A stretch of DNA of 41,823 bases from Burkholderia sp. Ax-1724 (lineage in GTDB: Bacteria > Pseudomonadota > Gammaproteobacteria > Burkholderiales > Burkholderiaceae), in assembly GCF_011752995.1 (NCBI RefSeq), contig NZ_VWWL01000039.1:1-41823 (forward strand), given 5' to 3'. This document shows, one piece after another, positions 13,635-22,337 of this stretch. The position numbers and the translations under genes were made by a program. The notes under the pieces were generated by a model. It was not told the origin of the DNA, did no database searches, and saw only the letters and a program-made list of their open reading frames with translations. The first letter of the stretch is position 1; each line of letters begins with the position of its first letter.

Positions 13635-16129
13635 CGGACGACCCGCGCCGCCCGTCGTTGATCGATCTGTTCCGCGAAGAAGCGCGCAACCAGGCTCGCG
13701 TGCTCGACGACGGCCTGCTCGTGCTCGACCGCACGCCCGGCGACGCCGCCGCGCTCGAAGCCTGCATGCGCGCCGCGCATTCGCTGAAGGGCGCGGCGCG
13801 CATCGTCGGCGTGCAGGCCGGCGTCGAACTCGCGCATGCGATGGAAGACTGCTTCGTCGCCGCCCAGGAAGGGCGCGCGCTGCTCGACGCCGCGTGGATC
13901 GACGTGCTGTTGCGCGGCGTCGATATCGTCGCGCGCATCGGCAACGACGAGGACGAAGCGGCGCGCGACGAGGTCGGCGCGTGCGTCGCCGCCTTGCAGG
14001 CCCGGATGGCCGGGGTGGCACCGCATGGTGGCAGTACACCGCTTGCCGACGCGGCGCCGCCCGCGCCAACGCCTCTAGCGGCGCCCAGTCCCGGCGCCGC
14101 GTTCGAGCGCCCCGCGCTGCGCAGCGAGCCCGGCGCGCCGGCAACCGCGAACCCGCACGACGCGTTCGATCAGCTCGCCAGCGCGCTGCGCGCCGAAGCC
14201 GCCGCGTCCGCACCCGCATTCGCGCCCGCAGCAACGGCCACGTCGGCTGCTTCCACCGCAGCCGCCATCGCTACGCCGGCGGCCTCGCCCGCAAGCGCGC
14301 CGGTCCCGCCTGGCCCGGTCAACGGCACCGTTGGCACCGGGAGCACCACCGGCACCGCTGGCATCACCACGCTGGGCGAATCCGGCCGCATGCTCCGCGT
14401 GCGCGCCGACAACCTCGACCGCCTGCTGTCGCTATCGGGCGAATCGCTGGTCGAGTCGCGCTGGCTCAAGCCGTTCGCGCAATCGATGCTGCGCGCCAAA
14501 CGCGTGCAGCGCGACAGCGCCCGCGCGCTCGATCAGCTGCACGCCACGCTCGCGGATTTGCCGCTCGATCCGGCCGCGCTGAGCACGCTCGAAGAACTGC
14601 GGCGCCTGACCGCCGAAGCGCAGCAACTGCTCGGCGAACGTCTCGCCGAGCTGGAAAGTTTCGACCGCCGCTCGACGCATCTGTCACAGCAGCTTTACGA
14701 CGCCGCGCTGCAATGCCGCATGCGCCCGTTCGGCGACGGCACCGGTGGACTCGCGCGCATGGTGCGCGACGTCGCGCGTTCGCTCGGCAAGAAAGTGCGC
14801 TGGCAACTGATCGGCGGATCGACCCAGGTGGACCGCGACATTCTCGACCTGCTCGAAGCGCCGCTCGGCCACATGCTGCGCAACGCGCTCGATCACGGCA
14901 TCGAGGCCCCCGCCGTGCGGCTCGCGCGCGGCAAGCCCGAGGAAGGCTCGCTCACGCTGGAAGCGCGCCACAGCGCCGGCGCGTTGCAGATCACCGTCTC
15001 CGACGACGGCGCCGGCATCGATCTCGATGCCCTGCGCGCGTCGATCGCGCGCAAGAAACTCGCCAGCGAGGAAACCGCCGCGCGGCTCTCGGAAGCCGAA
15101 CTGCTCGACTTCCTGTTCCTGCCCGGCTTCTCGCTGCGCGACCAGGTGACCGACGTGTCGGGCCGCGGCGTCGGACTCGACGCGGTGCACGACGTCGTCA
15201 AGCGCGTGCGCGGCACCGTGCGCATCAGCCAGGAGCCCGGTGTCGGCACGCGCGTGCAGATGCAGTTGCCGCTCACGCTCTCGGTGATCCGCAGCCTGCT
15301 CGTCGAAGTCGCGGGCGAACCGTACGCAGTGCCGCTCGCGCACGTGAACCGCACGCTGCACGCGAGCCGCGCGGACATCGAACTGCTCGAAGGCCATCAG
15401 CACATCGCGTTCGGCGGGCAGCGCATCGGCGTCGTCACCGCGCACCAGATTCTCGAGACCGCGCCGCCTGTCAACGCAAGCGGCACGGTCTGCATGGTCG
15501 TGATCGGCGACGGGCCGCAGACCTACGGCGTGGTGGTCGACCGTTTTCTCGGCGAACGCATGCTGGTCGTGCAGCCGCTCGACGCGCGGCTCGGCAAGAT
15601 CCGCAACATCACGGCCGGCGCGTTGATGGAAAACGGCGACCCGGTGCTGATCGCCGACGTCGACGACTGGCTGCGCTCGGTCGAGCGGCTCGTGACGGGC
15701 GGCACGCTGAGCCATGCCCAGCACGGCGGCGTCGAAACCGCGCGGCGCGCGACACGGCGCGTGCTCGTGGTCGACGATTCGCTGACCGTGCGCGAACTCG
15801 AACGCAAGCTGCTCGCGACGCGCGGCTACGACGTGACGATCGCCGTCGACGGCATGGACGGCTGGAACGCGGTGCGCAGCGAGCGCTTCGATCTCGTCAT
15901 CACCGACATCGACATGCCACGCATGGACGGTATCGAACTCGTCACGCTCATCAAGCGCGACCCGCAGCTGCAGGCGCTGCCGGTCATGATCGTGTCGTAC
16001 AAGGACCGCGAGGAGGACCGCCGCGCCGGTCTCGATGCGGGTGCGGACTATTATCTGGCCAAGGGCAGCTTCCACGACGAAGCGCTGCTCGACGCCGTGC
16101 GCGATCTGATTGGCGAAGCCTACGGATAA
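13631..16129 (+). CDS. wspE: Hybrid CheA-type histidine kinase/response regulator WspE
   Basis: An 832-residue cytoplasmic kinase. The Hpt domain (about 1-110) carries the phosphorylated His in AAHSLKGAARIVG (H50). A long Ala/Pro/Thr-rich linker (about 125-255) precedes the dimerisation and HATPase region, with N-box HMLRNALDHGIE (about 414), G1 SDDGAGID (about 457) and GRGVGLDAV. A CheW-like regulatory domain follows (about 550-680), and the C-terminal receiver domain carries its phospho-acceptor D759 (VITDIDMPRMDG). All catalytic motifs are intact. It is expected to phosphorylate WspR and WspF in response to WspA. The ATG overlaps the wspD stop; wspF begins 5 bases after its stop. Confidence 0.94.
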   Translation: MTDDPRRPSLIDLFREEARNQARVLDDGLLVLDRTPGDAAALEACMRAAHSLKGAARIVGVQAGVELAHAMEDCFVAAQEGRALLDAAWIDVLLRGVDIVARIGNDEDEAARDEVGACVAALQARMAGVAPHGGSTPLADAAPPAPTPLAAPSPGAAFERPALRSEPGAPATANPHDAFDQLASALRAEAAASAPAFAPAATATSAASTAAAIATPAASPASAPVPPGPVNGTVGTGSTTGTAGITTLGESGRMLRVRADNLDRLLSLSGESLVESRWLKPFAQSMLRAKRVQRDSARALDQLHATLADLPLDPAALSTLEELRRLTAEAQQLLGERLAELESFDRRSTHLSQQLYDAALQCRMRPFGDGTGGLARMVRDVARSLGKKVRWQLIGGSTQVDRDILDLLEAPLGHMLRNALDHGIEAPAVRLARGKPEEGSLTLEARHSAGALQITVSDDGAGIDLDALRASIARKKLASEETAARLSEAELLDFLFLPGFSLRDQVTDVSGRGVGLDAVHDVVKRVRGTVRISQEPGVGTRVQMQLPLTLSVIRSLLVEVAGEPYAVPLAHVNRTLHASRADIELLEGHQHIAFGGQRIGVVTAHQILETAPPVNASGTVCMVVIGDGPQTYGVVVDRFLGERMLVVQPLDARLGKIRNITAGALMENGDPVLIADVDDWLRSVERLVTGGTLSHAQHGGVETARRATRRVLVVDDSLTVRELERKLLATRGYDVTIAVDGMDGWNAVRSERFDLVITDIDMPRMDGIELVTLIKRDPQLQALPVMIVSYKDREEDRRAGLDAGADYYLAKGSFHDEALLDAVRDLIGEAYG

Positions 16130-16134
16130 GACAG

Positions 16135-17169
16135 ATGAAGATCGGAATCGTCAACGACATGCCGCTCGCCGTCGAGGCACTGCGGCGCGCACTCGCGGCG
16201 CGCGAGGACTACGAAGTCCTGTGGGTCGCGCAGGACGGCCAGCAGGCCGTCGATTTCTGCGTCACGCAGCGGCCCGATATCGTGCTGATGGATCTCGTGA
16301 TGCCCAACGTCGACGGCATCGAGGCGACGCGCCGCATCATGGCGCGCGCGCCGTGCGCGATCCTGATCGTCACCGTCGACGTCGGCGCGAACGCCTGGCG
16401 CGTCTACGAAGCGATGGGCGCGGGCGCGCTCGACGCGGTCGATACGCCGTCGCTCTCGGGCCCCGACGCGCACAAGAGCATCGCCATGCTGATCGCCAAG
16501 GTCGACAGCGTGGCCGCGCTCGTGAAGGAGCGCCACGCGCCGCGCGCGGCCGCGCCCGCGGATGGCGCGAGTGCGCGCAGCCGCGTGCCGCCGCTCGTCG
16601 CGATCGGCGCCTCGGCGGGCGGGCCGGCCGCGCTCGCGACCCTGCTCGGCGGTCTGCCGAAGGACTTCGGCGCCGCGCTCGTGATCGTGCAGCACGTGGA
16701 CGCCGCGTTCGCCGCGGGCATGGCGGACTGGCTCAACCAGCAGTCGGCGCTGCCGGTGCGCATCGCGCGCGAAGGCGACCGGCCGCAGGCAGGCGTCGTG
16801 CTGCTCGCCGCCACCGACGACCATCTGCATCTGAAGCTGCCGAACATGCTCGGCTACACGCGCGTGCCCGAGGAAACGCCGTACCGCCCTTCCGTCGACG
16901 TGTTCTTTCACAGCGTGGTGGCGCGCTGGCCCGCGCGCGCGGTCGGCGTGCTGCTGACCGGCATGGGCCGCGACGGCGCGATCGGCCTGAAGGCGATGCG
17001 CACCAAGGGTCATTACACGATCGCGCAGAACGAGGCCACGAGCGCCGTGTACGGCATGCCGAAGGCGGCCGCCGCGCTCGACGCCGCCGCCGCGATCCTG
17101 CCGTTGCCGCGCATCGCCGACGCGCTCGTGGCCGCCATCGGCGAGCGCGAGGCCCCCTTTGCACATTGA
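16135..17169 (+). CDS. wspF: CheB-type protein-glutamate methylesterase WspF
   Basis: A 344-residue two-domain protein. The N-terminal receiver domain has phospho-acceptor D53 (DIVLMDLVMPNVDG). The C-terminal methylesterase domain has the complete catalytic triad: S160 in IGASAGG, H187 in VQHVD and D280 in GMGRDG. It removes methyl groups from WspA and resets the receptor; in Pseudomonas, loss of WspF locks the pathway on and produces wrinkly colonies (established knowledge). No disruption is seen here, so the negative feedback arm should be functional. It is packed 5 bp after wspE and 35 bp before wspR. Confidence 0.94.
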   Translation: MKIGIVNDMPLAVEALRRALAAREDYEVLWVAQDGQQAVDFCVTQRPDIVLMDLVMPNVDGIEATRRIMARAPCAILIVTVDVGANAWRVYEAMGAGALDAVDTPSLSGPDAHKSIAMLIAKVDSVAALVKERHAPRAAAPADGASARSRVPPLVAIGASAGGPAALATLLGGLPKDFGAALVIVQHVDAAFAAGMADWLNQQSALPVRIAREGDRPQAGVVLLAATDDHLHLKLPNMLGYTRVPEETPYRPSVDVFFHSVVARWPARAVGVLLTGMGRDGAIGLKAMRTKGHYTIAQNEATSAVYGMPKAAAALDAAAAILPLPRIADALVAAIGEREAPFAH

Positions 17170-17204
17170 CGTGGATTTCCCGATATTCATTCTGGCTGAA
17201 CGAC

Positions 17205-18332
17205 ATGGACACGCCTAAACCGCCCCAGAACGCCGCTGCGCAGCATGCCGCAGACGAAGCGAACACACCGGCACAGGCACCGGCACACGCGCTCGACGTG
17301 GAAGATGCGCCCAGCCTCGCCATCGACGACGCGCTCGCGCGCATCCTCGCCAACCCGCCCGCGGCCGAGTGCCCGATCATGGTGCTGCTCGTCGACGACC
17401 AGGCGATCATCGCCGAGGCGGTGCGCCTCGCGCTCGCCGGCGAGCCCGGCGTCGACTTTCACTACTGCGCGTCGCCGGAAGAGGCGGTGCAGTGCGCCGA
17501 GACCACCCGCGCCACGGTGATCCTGCAGGATCTCGTGATGCCGGGCACGGACGGTCTCACGCTGGTACGGCAGTACCGGCAGAATCCGGCCACGCGCGAC
17601 ATGCCGATCATCGTGCTGTCGACCAAGGAGGAGCCGCTCGTGAAAAGCGCGGCGTTCGCGGCCGGCGCCAACGATTACCTCGTGAAACTGCCGGATCGCA
17701 TCGAGCTGATCGCGCGTATCCGCTATCACTCGCGCTCGTATCTGAACCTGCTGCAACGCGACGAGGCGTATCGCGCGCTGCGGCAGTCGCAGCAGCAGTT
17801 GCTCGCGACCAATCTGGAACTGCAGCGGCTCACGCATTCGGACGGCCTGACGGGGCTGTCGAACCGGCGCTATCTCGATCAGTACCTCACCGCCGAATGG
17901 CGCCGCGGCGCGCGCGACAAAACCGGCCTCGGCTTCCTGATGATCGACGTCGACAACTTCAAGGCCTACAACGACACCTACGGGCACGTCGCCGGCGACG
18001 AAGTGCTCAAGAGCGTCGCGCATACGATCGAATCGTGCCTCGGCCGCGCGTCCGATCTCGCGGCGCGCTTCGGCGGCGAAGAGTTCGCGGTGGTGGTGCC
18101 GGGCACGTCCGCCGGCGGCTTGCGGCTGCTCGCGGAAAAAATCCGCATCGCGATCGAAGACCTCGCGATTACCCATGCGGGCTCCGCGACGAGCGTCGTG
18201 ACGATCAGCATCGGCGTGGCGAGCCTCGTGCCGTCGATCGTGCAACCGGTGACGACGCTGATCGAAGCCGCCGACGTCGGCCTGTATCGCGCCAAACGCG
18301 ACGGCAAGAACCAGGTGGCGACGAGCGGTTGA
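17205..18332 (+). CDS. wspR: Response regulator diguanylate cyclase WspR
   Basis: A 375-residue output protein that makes cyclic-di-GMP. After an Ala/Pro-rich N-terminal extension (about 1-58) comes a receiver domain (about 59-180, MVLLVDDQAIIAEA) with phospho-acceptor D109 (VILQDLVMPGTDG) and conserved Lys in VLSTKEE. A coiled-coil linker follows (LRQSQQQLLATNLELQRLTH), then a GGDEF domain with an active GGEEF signature (290-294). The inhibitory I-site RASD lies at 281-284, exactly five residues before it, so feedback inhibition by product is expected. The ATG at 17205 is preferred; the frame is open slightly upstream. It is the last gene of the wsp operon. I saw no clear terminator behind it. 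Confidence 0.94.
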   Translation: MDTPKPPQNAAAQHAADEANTPAQAPAHALDVEDAPSLAIDDALARILANPPAAECPIMVLLVDDQAIIAEAVRLALAGEPGVDFHYCASPEEAVQCAETTRATVILQDLVMPGTDGLTLVRQYRQNPATRDMPIIVLSTKEEPLVKSAAFAAGANDYLVKLPDRIELIARIRYHSRSYLNLLQRDEAYRALRQSQQQLLATNLELQRLTHSDGLTGLSNRRYLDQYLTAEWRRGARDKTGLGFLMIDVDNFKAYNDTYGHVAGDEVLKSVAHTIESCLGRASDLAARFGGEEFAVVVPGTSAGGLRLLAEKIRIAIEDLAITHAGSATSVVTISIGVASLVPSIVQPVTTLIEAADVGLYRAKRDGKNQVATSG

Positions 18333-18513
18333 GCCGGTTTCTCGCCGTCAAGGCGATAGCGTAACAATCGCGGCGGACAATCGACGGAGAACGGGCAAGA
18401 CCGCGTAAGGAACGCGGCGCCGAAAGCGACGCCCAAAACGGCGCAAAAAAACGCGGCGGCCCCGTTACTATCGACCGGTAACCCCACCCAGTCCAACGAG
18501 GAAAGGAAACGCG

Positions 18514-18939
18514 ATGAGCTACGACGACAGCAACCCGTTCGCGAAAATTCTGCGCGGCGAATTACCGTGCATCAAGGTGGCCGAAAGCGACCGTGCTCTG
18601 GCCTTTATGGACCTGATGCCGCAGGCCGACGGTCATCTGCTCGTCGTGCCGAAGGAAGCGGTCGCGGAAATTTTCGATCTGTCGGACGCCTCGCTGGTCG
18701 CGTCGATGCGCATGGCGCAGAAGCTCGCGATTGCCGTGCGCGCGGCCTTGCGCCCGGACGGCGTGTTCATCGGCCAGTTCAATGGCGCGGCGGCCGGACA
18801 AACCGTGCCGCATGTGCATTTCCACGTGATTCCGCGCTGGGAAGGCCATCCGCTGAAAATGCATGCGCGCGAACCCGCCGACGCGGACACGCTCGAAGCG
18901 CTGGCCAAACGGATTCGCGCGCATTGGCGCGCCGATTGA
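18514..18939 (+). CDS. HIT-family nucleotide hydrolase/transferase
   Basis: A 141-residue histidine-triad protein. It starts MSYDDSNPFAKILRGELPCI and carries the diagnostic triad PHVHFHVIPRW (H100, H102, H104), with ALAFMDLMPQADGHLLVVPK in the N-terminal half. HIT proteins hydrolyse or transfer nucleotidyl groups from nucleoside phosphates; the true substrate here is unknown. Length is normal. The start has a good ribosome-binding site (GAGGAAAGG). The 181-bp gap to wspR suggests its own promoter; its right part (TTACTAT near 18466) could be a -10 region. Confidence 0.9.
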   Translation: MSYDDSNPFAKILRGELPCIKVAESDRALAFMDLMPQADGHLLVVPKEAVAEIFDLSDASLVASMRMAQKLAIAVRAALRPDGVFIGQFNGAAAGQTVPHVHFHVIPRWEGHPLKMHAREPADADTLEALAKRIRAHWRAD

Positions 18940-19094
18940 GGCCGGGCGTGCCCGGCCGGTTAGCCGCCGACGCCATTTGCCGCCCAGACCTGAAGTTGCC
19001 ACTTAAGTCACATGGGCCATGCAGGTCATGCGCCGTAACATCTGTAAAAGCCGTTGAAACCACCAATAGGCGCAGCGCCGCTAGACTGTCTACT

Positions 19095-19160
19095 GCCTTG
19101 TAACTCAAGGCATTGAGTGTGGATCTCTTTTTTAGCCTGCCTGAGCGGCAGGCTTTTTTT
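19095..19160 (+). terminator. Double hairpin ending in a strong terminator (possible small RNA 3' end)
   Basis: A first hairpin GCCTTG-TAACT-CAAGGC (19095-19111) is followed by a T-rich run and then a strong terminator stem AGCCTGCC-TGAGC-GGCAGGCT (19134-19154) with a T7 tail. It ends the HIT gene transcript about 195 bp after the stop. The distance and the extra hairpin make a short independent RNA possible, but I could not find a well-spaced promoter. Confidence 0.7.
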
Positions 19161-19227
19161 CGGGCGCGCCGGGCAATAGCATGCCCTGGACTTCACGTCC
19201 GCTTCATGGTCGATCCACCGCCCAACC

Positions 19228-19410
19228 TCACAGCCGATGATCGCGCGAACGGCGCAGCGGATGGCGCCAGTCGATGCGCCTCGGCCGCGCATGCAACGGT
19301 CGCCCTTCGTGCAGATGACGGTGTTCCTGCCACAGTTCGTCTGAGAAAAGAAACGCGACGATCAGCAGCGGAACCACCAGAAAGATTCCCAATATCAGGT
19401 GCTCGCTCAC
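19228..19410 (-). CDS. Small single-pass membrane protein
   Basis: A 60-residue protein, MSEHLILGIFLVVPLLIVAF and onward, with one transmembrane helix (about 5-22) and a basic, His/Arg-rich tail (EHRHLHEGRPLHARPRRIDW). I chose the GTG at 19410 because a GGAGG lies five bases upstream; ATG and GTG codons at 19422 and 19425 would place the start inside that site. It is convergent with the HIT gene, whose terminator lies just beyond. The family is not recognised. Confidence 0.65.
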   Translation of the reverse strand: MSEHLILGIFLVVPLLIVAFLFSDELWQEHRHLHEGRPLHARPRRIDWRHPLRRSRDHRL

Positions 19411-19732
19411 GATAGCCTCCATCACAGGAGCATGATTTCATTGTAGAGCACCGCTTATGCCCGTCAGGCGTCTCGCCGCGCATAAACGCTCGATGCTGGC
19501 GGCCGCTGGCGAAACACCGCGCTGCCCTCGCCTGTTCGCGCGGCTTTGCGCCTGGCGCATGCTTTACCGCACGCGGGGCAACGACGCCTTGCATGCGCCC
19601 GGCGCCCAGCGCCCGCCGCGAACTCGCCCTCGTTACACGTAGACTAACCGGCATCGACGTGAAAAAAAGACCGCGTTACATGCGCTGCATGCAACGCCGG
19701 GATCCGAACCGCTGGCTCTCAAGGGGAATGCC
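19411..19732. other. Divergent gap between the small membrane gene and speG
   Basis: This 322-bp region upstream of both genes should hold their promoters. I see no hairpin, strong promoter or repeat that I would defend. Confidence 0.3.
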
Positions 19733-20275
19733 ATGACCATCGAACGTAGCCGCGAACTGAGCCTGCGCCCGCTCGAACGCACCGATCTGCGCTTCGTCCA
19801 CGACGTGAACAACGACGCCAAGATCATGCGGTACTGGTTCGAAGAGCCTTATGAAGCCTTCTCCGAACTGAGCCAGCTCTACGACGAGCACGTGCACGAT
19901 CTGCGCGAGCGGCGCTTCGTCGCGATCGACAACAAGGGTGCGACGGTCGGGCTCGTCGAGCTGATCGAGCTGGACTACATCCATCGGCGCGGCGAGTTTC
20001 AGATCATCATCGCGCCGCATGCGCAGGGTCGCGGCTACGCGAGCGTCGCGACCCGCCTCGCGATCGACTATGCGTTTTCGGTTCTGAACATGCGCAAGCT
20101 CTACCTGATCGTCGATAAATCGAATGCGGCGGCGATTCACGTTTACGAGAAATGCGGCTTCAGGCACGAGGCCGAATTGATCGAGGAATTTTTCAGCAAC
20201 GGCCAGTATCACAATGCGCTGCGCATGTGCCTGTTTCAGGCGGATTTCTTCAAATCCGACACGCGTTCGGAGTGA
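19733..20275 (+). CDS. speG: Spermidine N1-acetyltransferase
   Basis: A 180-residue GNAT-family enzyme that acetylates spermidine or spermine with acetyl-CoA and so limits polyamine toxicity. It closely follows remembered E. coli SpeG: LRPLERTDLRFVHDVNND near the N-terminus, MRYWFEEPYEAFSELSQLYD, HRRGEFQIII, the acetyl-CoA loop QGRGYAS, KLYLIVDKSNAAAIHVYEKC, and the polyamine-loop region EEFFSNGQYHNALRMCLFQ. Length is normal for the family. The start ATG at 19733 follows AAGGGGAA. The gene is monocistronic in this context. Confidence 0.93.
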   Translation: MTIERSRELSLRPLERTDLRFVHDVNNDAKIMRYWFEEPYEAFSELSQLYDEHVHDLRERRFVAIDNKGATVGLVELIELDYIHRRGEFQIIIAPHAQGRGYASVATRLAIDYAFSVLNMRKLYLIVDKSNAAAIHVYEKCGFRHEAELIEEFFSNGQYHNALRMCLFQADFFKSDTRSE

Positions 20276-20707
20276 TTTAGCGAGTGCGGCCAGGCGAGCC
20301 GTTGCGCACCTGGCATCGTTTATCTTCTGCACATACACCGTTATTTCGCATGACTGGCTTTGCCCGCCCGATGACTTTGTGTGCGTCGCACAAAATCCGC
20401 GCATTCATTTTATTAAATCGCTTAATTGATGCTGCGCGTTTACGCGAATACGCCGTGCAATGCATTACCTGTTAAAGGCGTGCGCGCCGTCGATCTTTTA
20501 GTTATCCGTTTCATTCCGGCTCGTTCAGGCACCTGCTCAAGGATTAATCAGATGCGGCATGAGGTGCGACAATCCGCCACTGTTGCGACCGCACACAAAA
20601 TGTGCTTGTCCTTCTTTCCCGTTCTCCTAAAGTGCAAGTTGCGGGTCCGCCGTTAAAGTTAAATACATAGCTAACCTGAGCATTCTGACCTGCACCGGAG
20701 GAAAAAA
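20276..20707. other. AT-richer intergenic region with two short dyads
   Basis: This 432-bp region has no credible gene. TTTGTG-N7-CACAAA lies at 20376-20394 and GCACA-CAAAA-TGTGC at 20591-20605; both contain CACAAAAT, so they may belong to one regulator. The end of the region carries the ribosome-binding site GGAGG of the next gene. The lower GC content distinguishes it from its neighbours. Confidence 0.35.
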
Positions 20708-21046
20708 ATGAAAACTCGAATCGCCGTTGTTTTCGCCATGGCGGGTTTGGCTGCCGCAAGCGTTCAGGCGCAAGACGTCATGATCAAGCCGCAGCAAACG
20801 ATTCAGTTCAAGGCCAATGCGTATGGCTGCGTGTCGAAGGATAAGCTCGATGCCGCCGACCAGCATGCGCAAGCCGGCGAACAGCAGCAGATGCAGGAAT
20901 TCTTCTCCGGATTTCAATGCGTATCGACGCCGCAGGATTCCAGTTTCCGGGTCGTGCGCGTGGTCGGCCACGACGTCGAGTTCGTGAATTCCAGCAATAG
21001 CGACACCGAAGGACTCTGGGCAAACGACCGGTTTATCAGGCAATAG
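20708..21046 (+). CDS. Small periplasmic protein, function unknown
   Basis: A 112-residue protein with a signal peptide (MKTRIAVVFAMAGLAAASVQ, cleavage near VQAQD). The mature part of about 90 residues has two Cys (YGCVSK and FQCVST) that could form a disulfide, and a C-terminal segment FRVVRVVGHDVEFV. The start is supported by GGAGG seven bases upstream, and a good terminator lies about 110 bp after the stop. The family is not recognised. The long upstream region with dyads suggests regulated expression. Confidence 0.82.
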   Translation: MKTRIAVVFAMAGLAAASVQAQDVMIKPQQTIQFKANAYGCVSKDKLDAADQHAQAGEQQQMQEFFSGFQCVSTPQDSSFRVVRVVGHDVEFVNSSNSDTEGLWANDRFIRQ

Positions 21047-21158
21047 TCAAAACCCCTGCAATAGGGAGTACCGTTTTTCCGGCAAAAGCCGGAATGCGGA
21101 TTGACGTGTGCAACTGCCGGTTTTGAAAGCGGGCAGCATGAACACGTGAGCCAAGAAG

Positions 21159-21191
21159 CGGCCCGGCATCGTGATGCCCGGCCGTTTTTTT
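21159..21191 (+). terminator. Terminator of the periplasmic-protein gene
   Basis: An 11-bp stem with one mismatch (CGGCCCGGCAT / ATGCCCGGCCG, 21159-21169 and 21174-21184), 4-nt loop, then seven Ts. Confidence 0.85.
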
Positions 21192-21230
21192 ATTGCCCTT
21201 TGCCTACCGAGGATGCAATACGGCGATGCA

Positions 21231-21267
21231 ATAAAAAAGCCGATGCGGATTAGCAATCCGCATCGGC
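21231..21267 (-). terminator. Terminator of the araFGH transcript
   Basis: A perfect 13-bp stem (GCCGATGCGGATT / AATCCGCATCGGC) with a 3-nt loop, followed on the minus strand by TTTTTTATTG. It lies about 55 bp beyond the stop of the permease gene. Confidence 0.9.
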
Positions 21268-21322
21268 AGCACGCCTTCTCGCAAGCGCAGGAAAAACCGG
21301 CAAAGAGCGGGGCAAGCGGGCG

Positions 21323-22327
21323 TCAGTGCACGCGCTTGCTGCGGCGGAACTGGTCGAACAGCACCGCGAGCAGCAGAATGCCGCCGCGAATCAGGTACTG
21401 GTAAAACGTCGGCACGTTCAGCAGGCTCATCGCGTCCTGCACCGAGCCCATGATCAGCACGCCGACCAGCACGCCCGAAATCGTCGCGACACCGCCTGTC
21501 AGCGACACGCCGCCGAGAACGCAGGCCGAAATCACGCCGAGTTCGAGCCCGACCGACGTCTTCGGATCGCCGAGGCTCATGCGCGACGCGAGCATCACGC
21601 CCGCGAAGCCGGTCACGAGACCTTGCAGCACGAACACGGTGATCTTGATGCGCGTGACCGGCAGCCCCGCGAGCACGGCCGCTTCGCTATTGCCGCCGAC
21701 GGCCAGCACGTTCTTGCCGAACACGGTTTTCTTCAACAGAAAGCCGAACAGCACGAAGCCGACGATGTTGCTCCAGATCGGATACGAGATGCCGAGGAAC
21801 GAACCGCCGCCGAGATCGAAGAAGCGCTCTTCGGAAATCATCACCGCGTCGCCGTTCGACGTGATGTAGGCGAGGCCGCGCACGACTTCCATCATCGCGA
21901 GCGTGACGATCAGCGAGTTGATCTTGTAGCGCGCGACGAGCGTGCCGTTCACGAGCCCGACCGCGCCGCCCGCGAGCACGCCGGCCACGATGCCGATGAA
22001 CACGCTATGCGTCGCGGTAATCAGCACGGACGCCACCACGCCCGAAAACGCGACGATCGACGCGACCGACAGATCCACCTCGCCGAGCGCGAGCACGAAC
22101 ATCATCGTGACGGAGATCGAGCCGATCAGCGTGACCGAGAGCAGCAGGCCCTGGATGTTGCGCGTGCTCAGAAAGTCGGGAACCGTGAACGACAGCACCG
22201 CGAACAGGATGATGAACACCATCACGATGCCGGATTTGTTGATGAGGTCCCAGGTGCGCGCGGCTCGCGCGGTGAGACCCGTGGCGGCGACGGCGGGGGT
22301 CGAGGAATCGGTTGAAGGTGTATTCAT
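21323..22327 (-). CDS. araH: Sugar (L-arabinose-type) ABC transporter permease
   Basis: A 334-residue inner-membrane protein of the RbsC/AraH family with about ten hydrophobic segments. It includes the family motif LALGEVDLSVASIVAFSGVV, GLVNGTLVARYKINSLIVTL and the late GGVSLTGGVATISGVLVG. It would form the channel through which the sugar moves, driven by AraG and fed by AraF. The assignment to arabinose rests on the neighbouring ATPase and binding protein, which resemble AraG and AraF; ribose or other pentoses cannot be excluded. It is last in the araF-araG-araH order, with an unusual repeat-rich leader of 175 bp between it and araG, and a strong terminator behind. Confidence 0.88.
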   Translation of the reverse strand: MNTPSTDSSTPAVAATGLTARAARTWDLINKSGIVMVFIILFAVLSFTVPDFLSTRNIQGLLLSVTLIGSISVTMMFVLALGEVDLSVASIVAFSGVVASVLITATHSVFIGIVAGVLAGGAVGLVNGTLVARYKINSLIVTLAMMEVVRGLAYITSNGDAVMISEERFFDLGGGSFLGISYPIWSNIVGFVLFGFLLKKTVFGKNVLAVGGNSEAAVLAGLPVTRIKITVFVLQGLVTGFAGVMLASRMSLGDPKTSVGLELGVISACVLGGVSLTGGVATISGVLVGVLIMGSVQDAMSLLNVPTFYQYLIRGGILLLAVLFDQFRRSKRVH

Positions 22328-22337
22328 GGTGTCTGTT

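Noticed and set aside
21077..21094. TTCCGGC-AAAA-GCCGGAA hairpin behind the periplasmic-protein gene
   Set aside because: No T-tract follows it on the plus strand. The stronger hairpin at 21159-21191 is the better terminator for that gene.
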